Below, piece after piece: positions 18,823 through 25,038 of a stretch of 25,038 bases of DNA. Position 1 is the first letter of the stretch. Every line of letters begins with the position of its first letter. Origin of the DNA: JBGPEQ01 sp035518775 (GTDB lineage: Bacteria; Pseudomonadota; Alphaproteobacteria; Dongiales; Dongiaceae); contig DATIXH010000398.1 of NCBI GenBank assembly GCA_035518775.1, positions 1 to 25,038 on the forward strand. Direction: 5' to 3'. The position numbers were made by a program, and so were the translations under genes. Under the pieces are notes generated by a model. That model did not search any database and was not told where the DNA came from. It was given only the letters and a program-made list of their open reading frames with translations.

Positions 18823-19821
18823 ATGTTTGCCTATATCATCCGACGCCTGTTCATCATGATCCCGACGCTGCTGGCGATCAGCTTCCTGATCTTCGTCATT
18901 ATCCAGGCGCCGCCCGGCGATTATCTCTCGACCGTCATCACCGAATGCCAGTCGCGCGGCGAGTCCGGTTGCGCGGACAAGATCGAGTTCCTGAAGAAGG
19001 AATTCCATCTCGGCGATCCCTTCATCGTGCAATATGGCTACTGGGTCTGGGGCCTCCTGCAAGGCAATCTCGGATACTCCTTCGAGTACCAGCTGCCCGT
19101 CAGCCAGGTCGTCGGCGACCGCCTGTGGCTGACCATGATCGTGACGTTCGCGACCGTGCTCTTCACCTGGATCGTCGCCTTTCCGATCGGCGTCTACTCG
19201 GCGACTCACCAATACAGCCTGTCGGACTACGCGGTGACCTTCTTCGGCATGCTGGGACTGGCCGTGCCGAGCTTCCTGCTGGCGCTCGTCCTGCTCTATC
19301 TTGCCAACGTCTATCTGGGGGTCTCCATCGGCGGGCTGATGGACCCGCAGTTCGTCGATCAGCCCTGGACCTGGCCGAAGCTGTGGTCGATCCTCGAACA
19401 CCTGATGATCCCGACGCTGGTCATCGGGAGCTCCGGCACGGCCGCCATGATCCGACGGCTGCGCGCGAATCTGCTCGACGAGCTGCACAAGCAGTATGTC
19501 GTGACGGCGCGCGCCAAGGGCCTGCCGCCGGGCCGCCTGCTGATCAAGTACCCGCTGCGGATGTCGCTCAATCCGTTCATCGCCGACATCGGCACGCTGC
19601 TGCCCGAGCTGGTGTCCGGCGCCGTCATCGTCTCGCAGGTCATGTCCCTGCCGACGACCGGGCCGATGCTGCTCAACGCGCTGCAGAGCCAGGACATGTA
19701 TCTCGCCGGCTCATTCCTGATGTTCCTGGCCGTGCTGACGGTCGTCGGCGTGCTGCTGTCCGACCTGGCGCTCGCCGCCCTCGACCCGCGCATCCGGCTC
19801 GGCGGAGGAGCCACGAAGTGA
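18823..19821 (+). CDS. ABC importer permease, DppB/OppB type
   Basis: The 332-residue inner-membrane permease begins MFAYIIRRLFIMIPTLLAISFLIF, the usual first helix of DppB-like proteins, with the PPGDYL turn after it. A periplasmic loop between TM1 and TM2 has two cysteines (TECQSRGESGCADK). At least five more hydrophobic segments follow. The EAA-type cytoplasmic loop that docks on the ATPase is YVVTARAKGLPPGRLLIKYPLR. The ATG at 18823 follows a purine-rich GCGCGG stretch. The gene ends GTGA, overlapping the next permease start by 4 bp. It pairs with the second permease to form the channel. Confidence 0.93.
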   Translation: MFAYIIRRLFIMIPTLLAISFLIFVIIQAPPGDYLSTVITECQSRGESGCADKIEFLKKEFHLGDPFIVQYGYWVWGLLQGNLGYSFEYQLPVSQVVGDRLWLTMIVTFATVLFTWIVAFPIGVYSATHQYSLSDYAVTFFGMLGLAVPSFLLALVLLYLANVYLGVSIGGLMDPQFVDQPWTWPKLWSILEHLMIPTLVIGSSGTAAMIRRLRANLLDELHKQYVVTARAKGLPPGRLLIKYPLRMSLNPFIADIGTLLPELVSGAVIVSQVMSLPTTGPMLLNALQSQDMYLAGSFLMFLAVLTVVGVLLSDLALAALDPRIRLGGGATK

Positions 19822-21014
19822 CTCCGGATAACGCCGTTCCTCCCGACGCGGGCATTCCGCACACCGTCTCGAGCGAGCCGTTCGATCCCTATTCGGTCGA
19901 GCAGTCGTCGCCGGAGCAGGAGCGCTACTATCTGGCGTCGCAATGGAAGATGATGTGGTGGCGCTTTCTTCGTCACCGCCTGGCGGTTATCTCCGGCATA
20001 TTTCTTGTGCTGCTCTACGCGTCGATCCTCGTCTGTGAGTTCCTGGCACCCTACGGGACTGAGACGAGAGACAGGTCCCTGCCAAACAGAATGACCGTCG
20101 CCTACGCGCCGCCGCAGACGATTCATCTGTTCGACCAGGGCGCATTCATCGGCCCGTTCGTCTATGGCTATGATTTCAAGCGCAACGACGTCACGCTGAT
20201 GCCCGAATATTCCGCCAATCCGGCCAAGGTCGAGAGGTTGCGCTTCTTTTGCCAGGGAGAGAAGTACGAGTTCTGGGGACTGTTCGAAGCTCGGCTGCAT
20301 CTCTTTTGCGCCGCCGAGAACACGACGGTCCATATCCTCGGCACCGACAAGCTCGGCCACGACCTGCTGTCGCGCCTCATCTATGGCGCCCGCATCTCGC
20401 TCACCGTCGGACTGTTCGGGGTGGCGCTCAGCTTCCTGCTGGGCATCGTGATCGGCGGCATCGCCGGCTACTACGGCGGCTGGATCGACAATCTGATCCA
20501 GCGCGTGATCGAGGTCTTGCGCTCGCTGCCGCACCTGCCCTTGTGGATGGCGCTGGCGGCGATCCTGCCCGTCAGTTGGAGCCCCGTGCTGGTCTATTTC
20601 GGGATCACGATCATCCTGGCGCTGCTCGATTGGACCGGGCTGGCGCGGGCGGTCCGCTCGAAGCTGCTGTCGCTGCGCGAGGAGGAGTTCTGCGTCGCGG
20701 CGCAGCTGATGGGCGCGCGGCCGAGCCGCATCATCGGCCGCCATCTGCTGCCGAGCTTCATGAGTCACCTGATCGCGTCGGCCACGCTCTCCATTCCCTC
20801 GATGATCCTGGGCGAGACGTCGCTGAGCTATCTTGGGCTCGGCCTGCGGCGGCCGATCGTCAGCTGGGGCGTCCTGCTGAACAACGCGCAGGATATCGAC
20901 ACGGTGGTGCTCTATCCCTGGCTGATGGCGCCGGCGATCCCCGTCATCCTGGTCGTGCTGGCCTTCAACTTCCTCGGCGACGGGCTGCGCGACGCCGCTG
21001 ATCCCTACAAGTAG
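19818..21014 (+). CDS. ABC importer permease, DppC/OppC type, with long periplasmic loop
   Basis: The second permease has 398 residues. The start is GTG 19818: a strong GGAGGAG at 19804-19810 lies seven bases upstream and the codon overlaps the previous stop. A 40-residue acidic cytoplasmic N-terminus precedes TM1 (about 55-77). Between TM1 and the conserved HILGTDKLGHDLLSRLIYGARISL region lies about 90 residues of extra periplasmic sequence with Cys145 and Cys164, longer than in most DppC proteins but recalling YejE-like members. The EAA loop is VAAQLMGARPSRIIGRHLLPS. The gene ends two bases before the stop of the convergent methyltransferase gene. Confidence 0.92.
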   Translation: MTPDNAVPPDAGIPHTVSSEPFDPYSVEQSSPEQERYYLASQWKMMWWRFLRHRLAVISGIFLVLLYASILVCEFLAPYGTETRDRSLPNRMTVAYAPPQTIHLFDQGAFIGPFVYGYDFKRNDVTLMPEYSANPAKVERLRFFCQGEKYEFWGLFEARLHLFCAAENTTVHILGTDKLGHDLLSRLIYGARISLTVGLFGVALSFLLGIVIGGIAGYYGGWIDNLIQRVIEVLRSLPHLPLWMALAAILPVSWSPVLVYFGITIILALLDWTGLARAVRSKLLSLREEEFCVAAQLMGARPSRIIGRHLLPSFMSHLIASATLSIPSMILGETSLSYLGLGLRRPIVSWGVLLNNAQDIDTVVLYPWLMAPAIPVILVVLAFNFLGDGLRDAADPYK

Positions 21015-21020
21015 ATCAGC
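20997..21020. terminator. Weak bidirectional hairpin spanning two convergent stop codons
   Basis: GCTGATC at 20997-21003 and GATCAGC at 21014-21020 form a 7-bp stem around a ten-base loop. The hairpin contains the TAG of the permease gene and the stop of the opposing methyltransferase gene. There is no T-run on either side, so intrinsic termination would be inefficient. It is the only structure available between two genes whose stops are one base apart. Confidence 0.3.
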
Positions 21021-21864
21021 CGCCCCGACGTCGGAGCCACAGGCTGGTCTCGACCGCACCCGATAGCAGCGGGAGCCCGGCGACGACGCTCTCCTTCAGC
21101 CGATCGGGCATGCGTGTCGCGACGTAGCGGCTGGCGAACAGCGGCTCCCAGCGTCCATCGAGCAACGATGCCACTCCCGATTGCTCGTTATAGCCGCGCC
21201 AGGACCAGGAGGCCGGGTAGTCGTCCGGCAGGAAGATGTCGTGCAGATGCAGAAGGACCCCGGGCGGCAGGATCGGCAGCACGTCGTTGAGCAGGAAGTC
21301 CACATCGGTCCCGGGCATCAGGATGTGACTGGAGTCCACGAACAGAAGATCGCCCGCCCGCAGCCCTTGGAAGGGCGCCAAGCCGCAGGCCGGCGCGGTC
21401 TGTGGCAGCCATTCAACCCGCAGGCCGCGCAGGGCCGCGCGCGGCGTCGGATCGATGGCGACGATCTCGGTCGCGAGACCGCCGTCCGCGACGGCGCGCG
21501 CCAGGAAGCGCGTCGAATGGCCGCTGCCGACCTCGACGATGCGCGGCGGACGATGCCGGCGGACGAGCGCGTAGGCCATGGCCGCATCGAGGCGAGGAAA
21601 CCAGTCCTGGTCCCAGCGCGGCGCCGGCGGCGGCTGGCTGCCGATGGCCTGCAAGGCTTCGGCGAATTCGTCCAGCGCCCGCAGCTCCGCGGCAAACGTC
21701 GCGGCCGACGCGTCGAACGTTCGCTCGAGCGCCCGGTACGGCGGCCGACCGCCGGGCGGCGGCAGCTGGTGGGCGTACCGATAGGGAATGAAGAAGCCGC
21801 GCCGCCGGCCGAGCAGCGTCGATAGACCCAGCCAGAGGCGGCGCGCAGCAGAGCGTAACGACAT
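21016..21864 (-). CDS. Class I SAM-dependent methyltransferase (Methyltransf_24-like)
   Basis: The 282-residue protein has the SAM-binding motif RIVEVGSGHSTRFLARAV near residue 108, an acidic strand end VAIDPTPR, and LLFVDSSHIL with the Asp and His typical of the Methyltransf_24 group. A later LHDIFLPDDYP resembles the metal/substrate segment of those enzymes. The N-terminal 30 residues are basic and hydrophobic (RRLWLGLSTLLGRRRGFFIPY) and could attach it to the membrane, though it is not a clean signal peptide. ATG 21864 is clear. It follows the MBL-fold gene by 35 bp on the same strand. Relatives occur in surface polysaccharide and lipid clusters; the substrate here is unknown. Confidence 0.8.
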   Translation of the reverse strand: MSLRSAARRLWLGLSTLLGRRRGFFIPYRYAHQLPPPGGRPPYRALERTFDASAATFAAELRALDEFAEALQAIGSQPPPAPRWDQDWFPRLDAAMAYALVRRHRPPRIVEVGSGHSTRFLARAVADGGLATEIVAIDPTPRAALRGLRVEWLPQTAPACGLAPFQGLRAGDLLFVDSSHILMPGTDVDFLLNDVLPILPPGVLLHLHDIFLPDDYPASWSWRGYNEQSGVASLLDGRWEPLFASRYVATRMPDRLKESVVAGLPLLSGAVETSLWLRRRGG

Positions 21865-21878
21865 TGCTCAGAGACGGG

Positions 21879-21896
21879 CGCCGCGCTTCCGCGGCG
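21879..21896 (-). terminator. GC hairpin between MBL-fold gene and methyltransferase gene
   Basis: On the minus strand CGCCGCG, tetraloop GAAG, CGCGGCG forms a perfect 7-bp stem (21879-21896) directly after the MBL-fold stop and 15 bp before the methyltransferase start. With no T-run it may act as an mRNA-stabilising or attenuating element instead of a full terminator. Confidence 0.35.
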
Positions 21897-21899
21897 GCG

Positions 21900-22733
21900 T
21901 CATGGGCGCAGGACCATGCCCTCGCGGGCGACCAGCGTACCCGGCCGTGACTGCTCGGCGGCGGCCGCGATCTCGTCCATGATGGAATCGTCGTGGCTGG
22001 GGTCGTGATGGAAGATCACCAGCGTCTTGGCGCCGGCGGCATTGGCCAGGCGAATGCCTTCCTGCCAGGTCGAATGGCCCCAGGTCACGAAGCGCGGGAA
22101 TTCTTCGTCCGTGTAAGTCGAATCGTAGATGAAGACGTCGGCATCGCGGACGAGATCGATGATGTTGCGATCGGGCTTGCCCGGGACATGCTCGGTGTCC
22201 GTGACGTAGCAGATCGAGCGGCCGCCGAACTCGATGCGGTAGCCGGTGGCCCGATTGGGATGGTTGAGCGCGGCCGTCCGGATGCTGACGCCCGTGCGCG
22301 GCGACAGCGTCTCGCCAGCCGTGAAGTCATGATAGCTGGTCTCGGCGGTGAAGATATCGATCGGCACGGGGAACAGCGGAGCGGCCATCATCGAACAAAT
22401 GACGTCGCGCAAGGTCCGCTCCGGCACGAGATGGCCGGCCCACATCCGAAAGCGGTTGCCCGGCTCGAACAGCGCACTGAAGAACGGAATACCGGCGATA
22501 TGGTCCAGGTGACTGTGGGTGAACAGGAGGTCGGCATCGACCGGCGCTTCGTGTTTCAGATGCTCCCCAAGCTGGCGCAGCCCGGTGCCGCCGTCGAGAA
22601 TGAGGAGCTGCCGCCCGCAACGAATCTCGAGGCATGAGGTGTTGCCGCCGTAGGCCGCCCAGGCTGCGCCAGGACAAGCGATGCTGCCGCGTACACCCCA
22701 GAAGCGCACAAAAAAATCGCTGTCTTCCGGCAC
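21900..22733 (-). CDS. MBL-fold metallohydrolase
   Basis: This is a metallo-beta-lactamase fold hydrolase of 277 residues. It opens with FVRFWGVRGSIACPG...YGGNTSCLEI, a signature of a bacterial MBL subgroup often found next to signalling genes. The metal site is THSHLDH (His73, His75, Asp77, His78), with NHPN, TDTEH and the late HHDPSHDD supplying further ligands. Relatives include cyclic-phosphate and phosphodiester hydrolases, but no substrate can be fixed. GTG 22733 is preferred because GGGAG lies six bases upstream; TTG 22736 is directly before it in frame. It lies downstream of the response regulator gene on the same strand, with 83 bp between. Confidence 0.86.
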   Translation of the reverse strand: MPEDSDFFVRFWGVRGSIACPGAAWAAYGGNTSCLEIRCGRQLLILDGGTGLRQLGEHLKHEAPVDADLLFTHSHLDHIAGIPFFSALFEPGNRFRMWAGHLVPERTLRDVICSMMAAPLFPVPIDIFTAETSYHDFTAGETLSPRTGVSIRTAALNHPNRATGYRIEFGGRSICYVTDTEHVPGKPDRNIIDLVRDADVFIYDSTYTDEEFPRFVTWGHSTWQEGIRLANAAGAKTLVIFHHDPSHDDSIMDEIAAAAEQSRPGTLVAREGMVLRP

Positions 22734-22806
22734 CAATGGCTCCCGGCCGATCAGTCGAAGTTTATAAGGTTAGAATGCGGGGTGGGGGCTGGCAATGAGA
22801 TGACCT

Positions 22807-22820
22807 GTGACGGCCGTCAC
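22807..22820. repeat. 14-bp perfect palindrome over the response-regulator stop codon
   Basis: GTGACGGCCGTCAC reads the same on both strands and overlaps the stop codon of the response regulator gene (22817-22819). It could be a protein-binding site upstream of the MBL-fold gene or a short 5-bp hairpin with a GGCC loop at the transcript end. Nothing distinguishes these in the sequence. Confidence 0.45.
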
Positions 22821-23548
22821 GAAATCAGTCGATAGCCGCCCGGTTCGGTCACCAGGATTTCGGCATGCGATGGATCGCGCTCGATCTTCTGACGCAGGCG
22901 ATAGATATGCGTTTCCAGGGTGTGGGTCGTCACGCCGGCGTTATAGCCCCAGACCTCGCCCAGCAGCGTGTCGCGCCCGACCGGCCGATCGCCCGCGCGG
23001 TACAAGTATTTCAGGATAGAGGTCTCTTTCTCGGTCAAGCGGATCTTCTTATTGGTCGCTGGGTTCAACAGAAGTTTTACACTTGGGCGGAAATTATAGG
23101 GGCCAATGGTAAATGTTGCGTCTTCGCTTTGCTCATGCTGTCGGAGCTGCGCCCGGATGCGGGCGAGGAGCACGCCCAGGCGGAAGGGCTTGGTGACGTA
23201 GTCGTTGGCGCCGGAATCGAGGCCCAGGATGGCATCGGCATCGGTATCGGCCGCGGTCAGCATGATGACGGGGGCGCTGACCGCATTGCGGCGCAGCACA
23301 CGGCAGACCTCGCGGCCATCCATGTCGGGCAGGCCGACATCCAGGATGATGGCGTCGAAGCGCTCCTTCTTGCACAACTCGATGGCGGCGGCGCCGGAAT
23401 CGGCTTCGGCCGTCGTGAACTCCTCATGCAACCGCAGCTGCTCGGCCAACGACTGCCGCAGCGGCGGGTCGTCATCCACCAGCAGGATCCTCTTGCCGCC
23501 GGCCCCGCCACCGGGAGCGCGCGGCTGCGATGAGCGGTTGGCCGTCAT
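22817..23548 (-). CDS. OmpR-family response regulator
   Basis: This is a two-component DNA-binding response regulator of 243 residues. The receiver domain has the acidic pocket VDDD (25-27), phosphoacceptor Asp70 in IILDVGLPDMDG, Thr98 and Lys120 in DYVTKPF. The C-terminal winged helix contains RLTEKETSILKYLYR and the recognition helix region THTLETHIYRLRQKIE. All phosphorylation residues are present. An extra Gly/Pro-rich leader of about 17 residues precedes the receiver. ATG 23548 follows a strong AGGGGGG ribosome-binding run. No histidine kinase gene is in the window, so its partner and target genes are unknown. It is divergent from ribA, 303 bp away. Confidence 0.93.
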   Translation of the reverse strand: MTANRSSQPRAPGGGAGGKRILLVDDDPPLRQSLAEQLRLHEEFTTAEADSGAAAIELCKKERFDAIILDVGLPDMDGREVCRVLRRNAVSAPVIMLTAADTDADAILGLDSGANDYVTKPFRLGVLLARIRAQLRQHEQSEDATFTIGPYNFRPSVKLLLNPATNKKIRLTEKETSILKYLYRAGDRPVGRDTLLGEVWGYNAGVTTHTLETHIYRLRQKIERDPSHAEILVTEPGGYRLIS

Positions 23549-23851
23549 GGCGCCCCCCTGGTTTTCAGCCGGCCCATATCCACGTCCTTGATACGTACCA
23601 CATTCGCCCTCGGATGCCGGTGGGTTTCTTGGGGCGGCACACCCAGCGGTCAGATATCACCCGGAACCAACCCGGACAAGCGTCGGATCGGTCGTAACCC
23701 TCTGTGGTCACGACCGGAATTAGGGGTTTCGGCAGGGCTATGGCGCCCCCATATCGAGCGCAAGGGACCTGCGGCTTGACCTGATTGCCCCCGCCGGGCG
23801 TAAATGCGCGGGTCAGGGCGAGCCCGATGCCTTAACCAAGCTTCAAGACCA
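23549..23851. promoter_or_regulatory. Divergent region between response regulator and ribA
   Basis: This 303-bp region has no convincing gene. A possible ribA promoter is CTTGAC at 23775-23780 with a TAAAT-like -10 near 23801-23805; the spacing of about 20 bp is longer than ideal. Several G/C-rich blocks and the CCGGAA-type repeats at about 23650-23720 give no stable hairpin that I can place with confidence. I looked for the conserved blocks of the FMN (RFN) riboswitch and did not find them. Confidence 0.3.
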
Positions 23852-25018
23852 ATGACCAACGCACGCGCCAAGATCTCTCCCGCGGACTCGACCGATCCGG
23901 CGATCCTGGTCGCCGTCGATCGGGCGACGGCGGAGCTACGGCGCGGCGGCCCGGTCGTCCTGCACGACCAGACTGCGCGCGTATGGCTGGTCGTGGCGGC
24001 TGAAACGGCCGAGGATGAGGGAATTGCCCAGCTGCGGGCGATGGGTGAGGGGGACCCGCAACTGGTGCTGACGGCAGAGCGGGCGGCTGCGCTCGGCCTC
24101 GGCCAAGAATCCGGCGAGGTGGTGTCGCTGCTGCTGCCGGCCCGCCTGCCGGCCGCCGTTCTCTGGCATTTGGCCGACCCCACCGCCGCACGGCTGGCCA
24201 CGGCCGCCACCGGCCTCGCGCGCGGTGACGTGCCCGTCGACATTGCGGTCGCGGTGGTCGAGCTGACCAAGCTGGCACGGCTGTTACCGGCCGCCATCGT
24301 GGCGCCGCTGCGGCTGCAGTCGGCCACGCATGCAGCGGACTGGGCTCGCTCGCGCGATCTGCTCGACGTCTCCGTCGGCGCTCTCGACAGCTACCAGCAG
24401 GTGGCGGCGCGGAGCCTGCGGATGGTGAGCGAGGCGCGCGTGCCGCTGGCGGGCGCCGAGAACACACGCGTGATCGCCTTCCGGCCGGGCGACGGCGGGA
24501 CCGAGCATCTGGCGATCATCATCGGCGAGCCGCCGCGCGACCGCCCGGTGCTGACGCGGCTGCATTCGGAATGCTTCACGGGCGACCTGCTCGGCAGCCT
24601 GCGCTGCGACTGCGGCGACCAACTGCGCGGCGCGGTGGATCGCATCAGCGCTGCGGGCGGCGGCGTCCTGCTCTATCTCGCGCAGGAAGGACGCGGCATC
24701 GGACTGGCCAACAAGCTGCGCGCCTATGAGCTCCAGGACGCCGGCGTGGACACCATCGAAGCCGATCAGCTCCTCGGCTTTCGCGCCGACGAGCGCACTT
24801 ACGGCGTCGCCGCCGCGATCCTTCGCGAGCTCGGCATCGAGCGCATCCGGCTGCTCACCAACAACCCGCAGAAGCTCCAGGCGCTGCGCGACGCCGGGAT
24901 CGACGTGGTGGCGCGCAAGCCCCTCGCCGGCAGCGTGAATCCGCACAACACCCGCTACCTCCGCGCGAAGCAGGAGCGCGCCGGGCATCTGCTCGCCGAT
25001 ACGGAGGGGTCGGAGTAG
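23852..25018 (+). CDS. ribA: GTP cyclohydrolase II with degenerate RibB-like N-terminal domain
   Basis: This enzyme catalyses the first committed step of riboflavin synthesis, GTP to 2,5-diamino-6-ribosylamino-pyrimidinone phosphate. The C-terminal half of the 388-residue protein has the zinc site SECFTGDLLGSLRCDCG (Cys241, Cys252, Cys254), QEGRGIGL (278-285) and LTNNPQKL, so the cyclohydrolase should be active. Residues about 20-150 resemble the DHBP synthase (RibB) frame (RATAELRRGGPVVL, LTAERAAALGLG), but the acidic DDxxRENEGDL active-site segment is replaced by HDQTARVWLVV, so that activity is probably absent. This domain order is seen in alphaproteobacterial RibA proteins. ATG 23852 fits that N-terminus; the frame extends upstream to 23804. 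The last 20 bases of the window follow the stop. Confidence 0.93.
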   Translation: MTNARAKISPADSTDPAILVAVDRATAELRRGGPVVLHDQTARVWLVVAAETAEDEGIAQLRAMGEGDPQLVLTAERAAALGLGQESGEVVSLLLPARLPAAVLWHLADPTAARLATAATGLARGDVPVDIAVAVVELTKLARLLPAAIVAPLRLQSATHAADWARSRDLLDVSVGALDSYQQVAARSLRMVSEARVPLAGAENTRVIAFRPGDGGTEHLAIIIGEPPRDRPVLTRLHSECFTGDLLGSLRCDCGDQLRGAVDRISAAGGGVLLYLAQEGRGIGLANKLRAYELQDAGVDTIEADQLLGFRADERTYGVAAAILRELGIERIRLLTNNPQKLQALRDAGIDVVARKPLAGSVNPHNTRYLRAKQERAGHLLADTEGSE

Positions 25019-25038
25019 CGAAAGCGGCGAGCGGGCGA

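Noticed and set aside
18600..19817. N-terminal extension of the second permease frame
   Set aside because: The upstream part runs through the binding protein and first permease genes in another frame. The GTG at 19818 has a strong GGAGGAG site and a stop-start overlap.
23549..23851. FMN riboswitch upstream of ribA
   Set aside because: The conserved blocks of the RFN element could not be found in the 303-bp leader.

Overview
The window is GC-rich chromosomal DNA of an alphaproteobacterium, plausibly Rhodospirillales or a relative. The ftsK-lolA overlap, the nearby xth, the form of RibA with a degenerate RibB-like N-terminus, frequent GTG/TTG starts and ATGA stop-start overlaps all fit this, but I cannot name a genus. 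No tRNA, rRNA, insertion sequence, integrase or CRISPR array was seen, and coding density is high throughout.

Layout. (1) 2-3972, plus strand, housekeeping: the 3' end of ftsK (cut by the window edge), lolA, a class I glutamine amidotransferase-like peptidase (C26/PuuD family), a three-hairpin candidate small RNA with an exposed CCUCCCCU loop, and xth (exonuclease III). (2) 4012-7845, minus strand: an ABC-exporter-like protein whose nucleotide-binding motifs are all degenerate and which carries a roughly 350-residue insertion, then a stand-alone cyclic-nucleotide-binding domain protein, then a small SAM methyltransferase. (3) 7846-8050: divergent intergenic region with repeated CGTTAC-type elements. 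(4) 8051-14934, plus strand: a tightly packed glycoconjugate-type cluster of two MurG-like (GT28/COG4671-type) glycosyltransferases, two GT4 glycosyltransferases, a histidine phosphatase, a polysaccharide deacetylase-like protein and a small two-TM protein. (5) 14931-21014: a complete SBP_bac_5/Opp-Dpp-type importer (fused double ATPase, binding protein, two permeases), joined to the preceding cluster by stop-start overlaps. (6) 21016-23548, minus strand: a methyltransferase, an MBL-fold metallohydrolase and an OmpR-family response regulator. (7) 23852-25018, plus strand: ribA (GTP cyclohydrolase II).

How the genes may work together. Genes from 9380 to 21014 overlap or lie within 44 bp of each other, so glycan-building enzymes and a peptide-type importer may share one transcript. 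The divergent degenerate ABC protein with its cNMP partner faces this cluster across a shared regulatory region. Together they look like an uncharacterised envelope glycoconjugate locus lying between xth on one side and the response regulator/ribA pair on the other. The product of the pathway cannot be read from the sequence.
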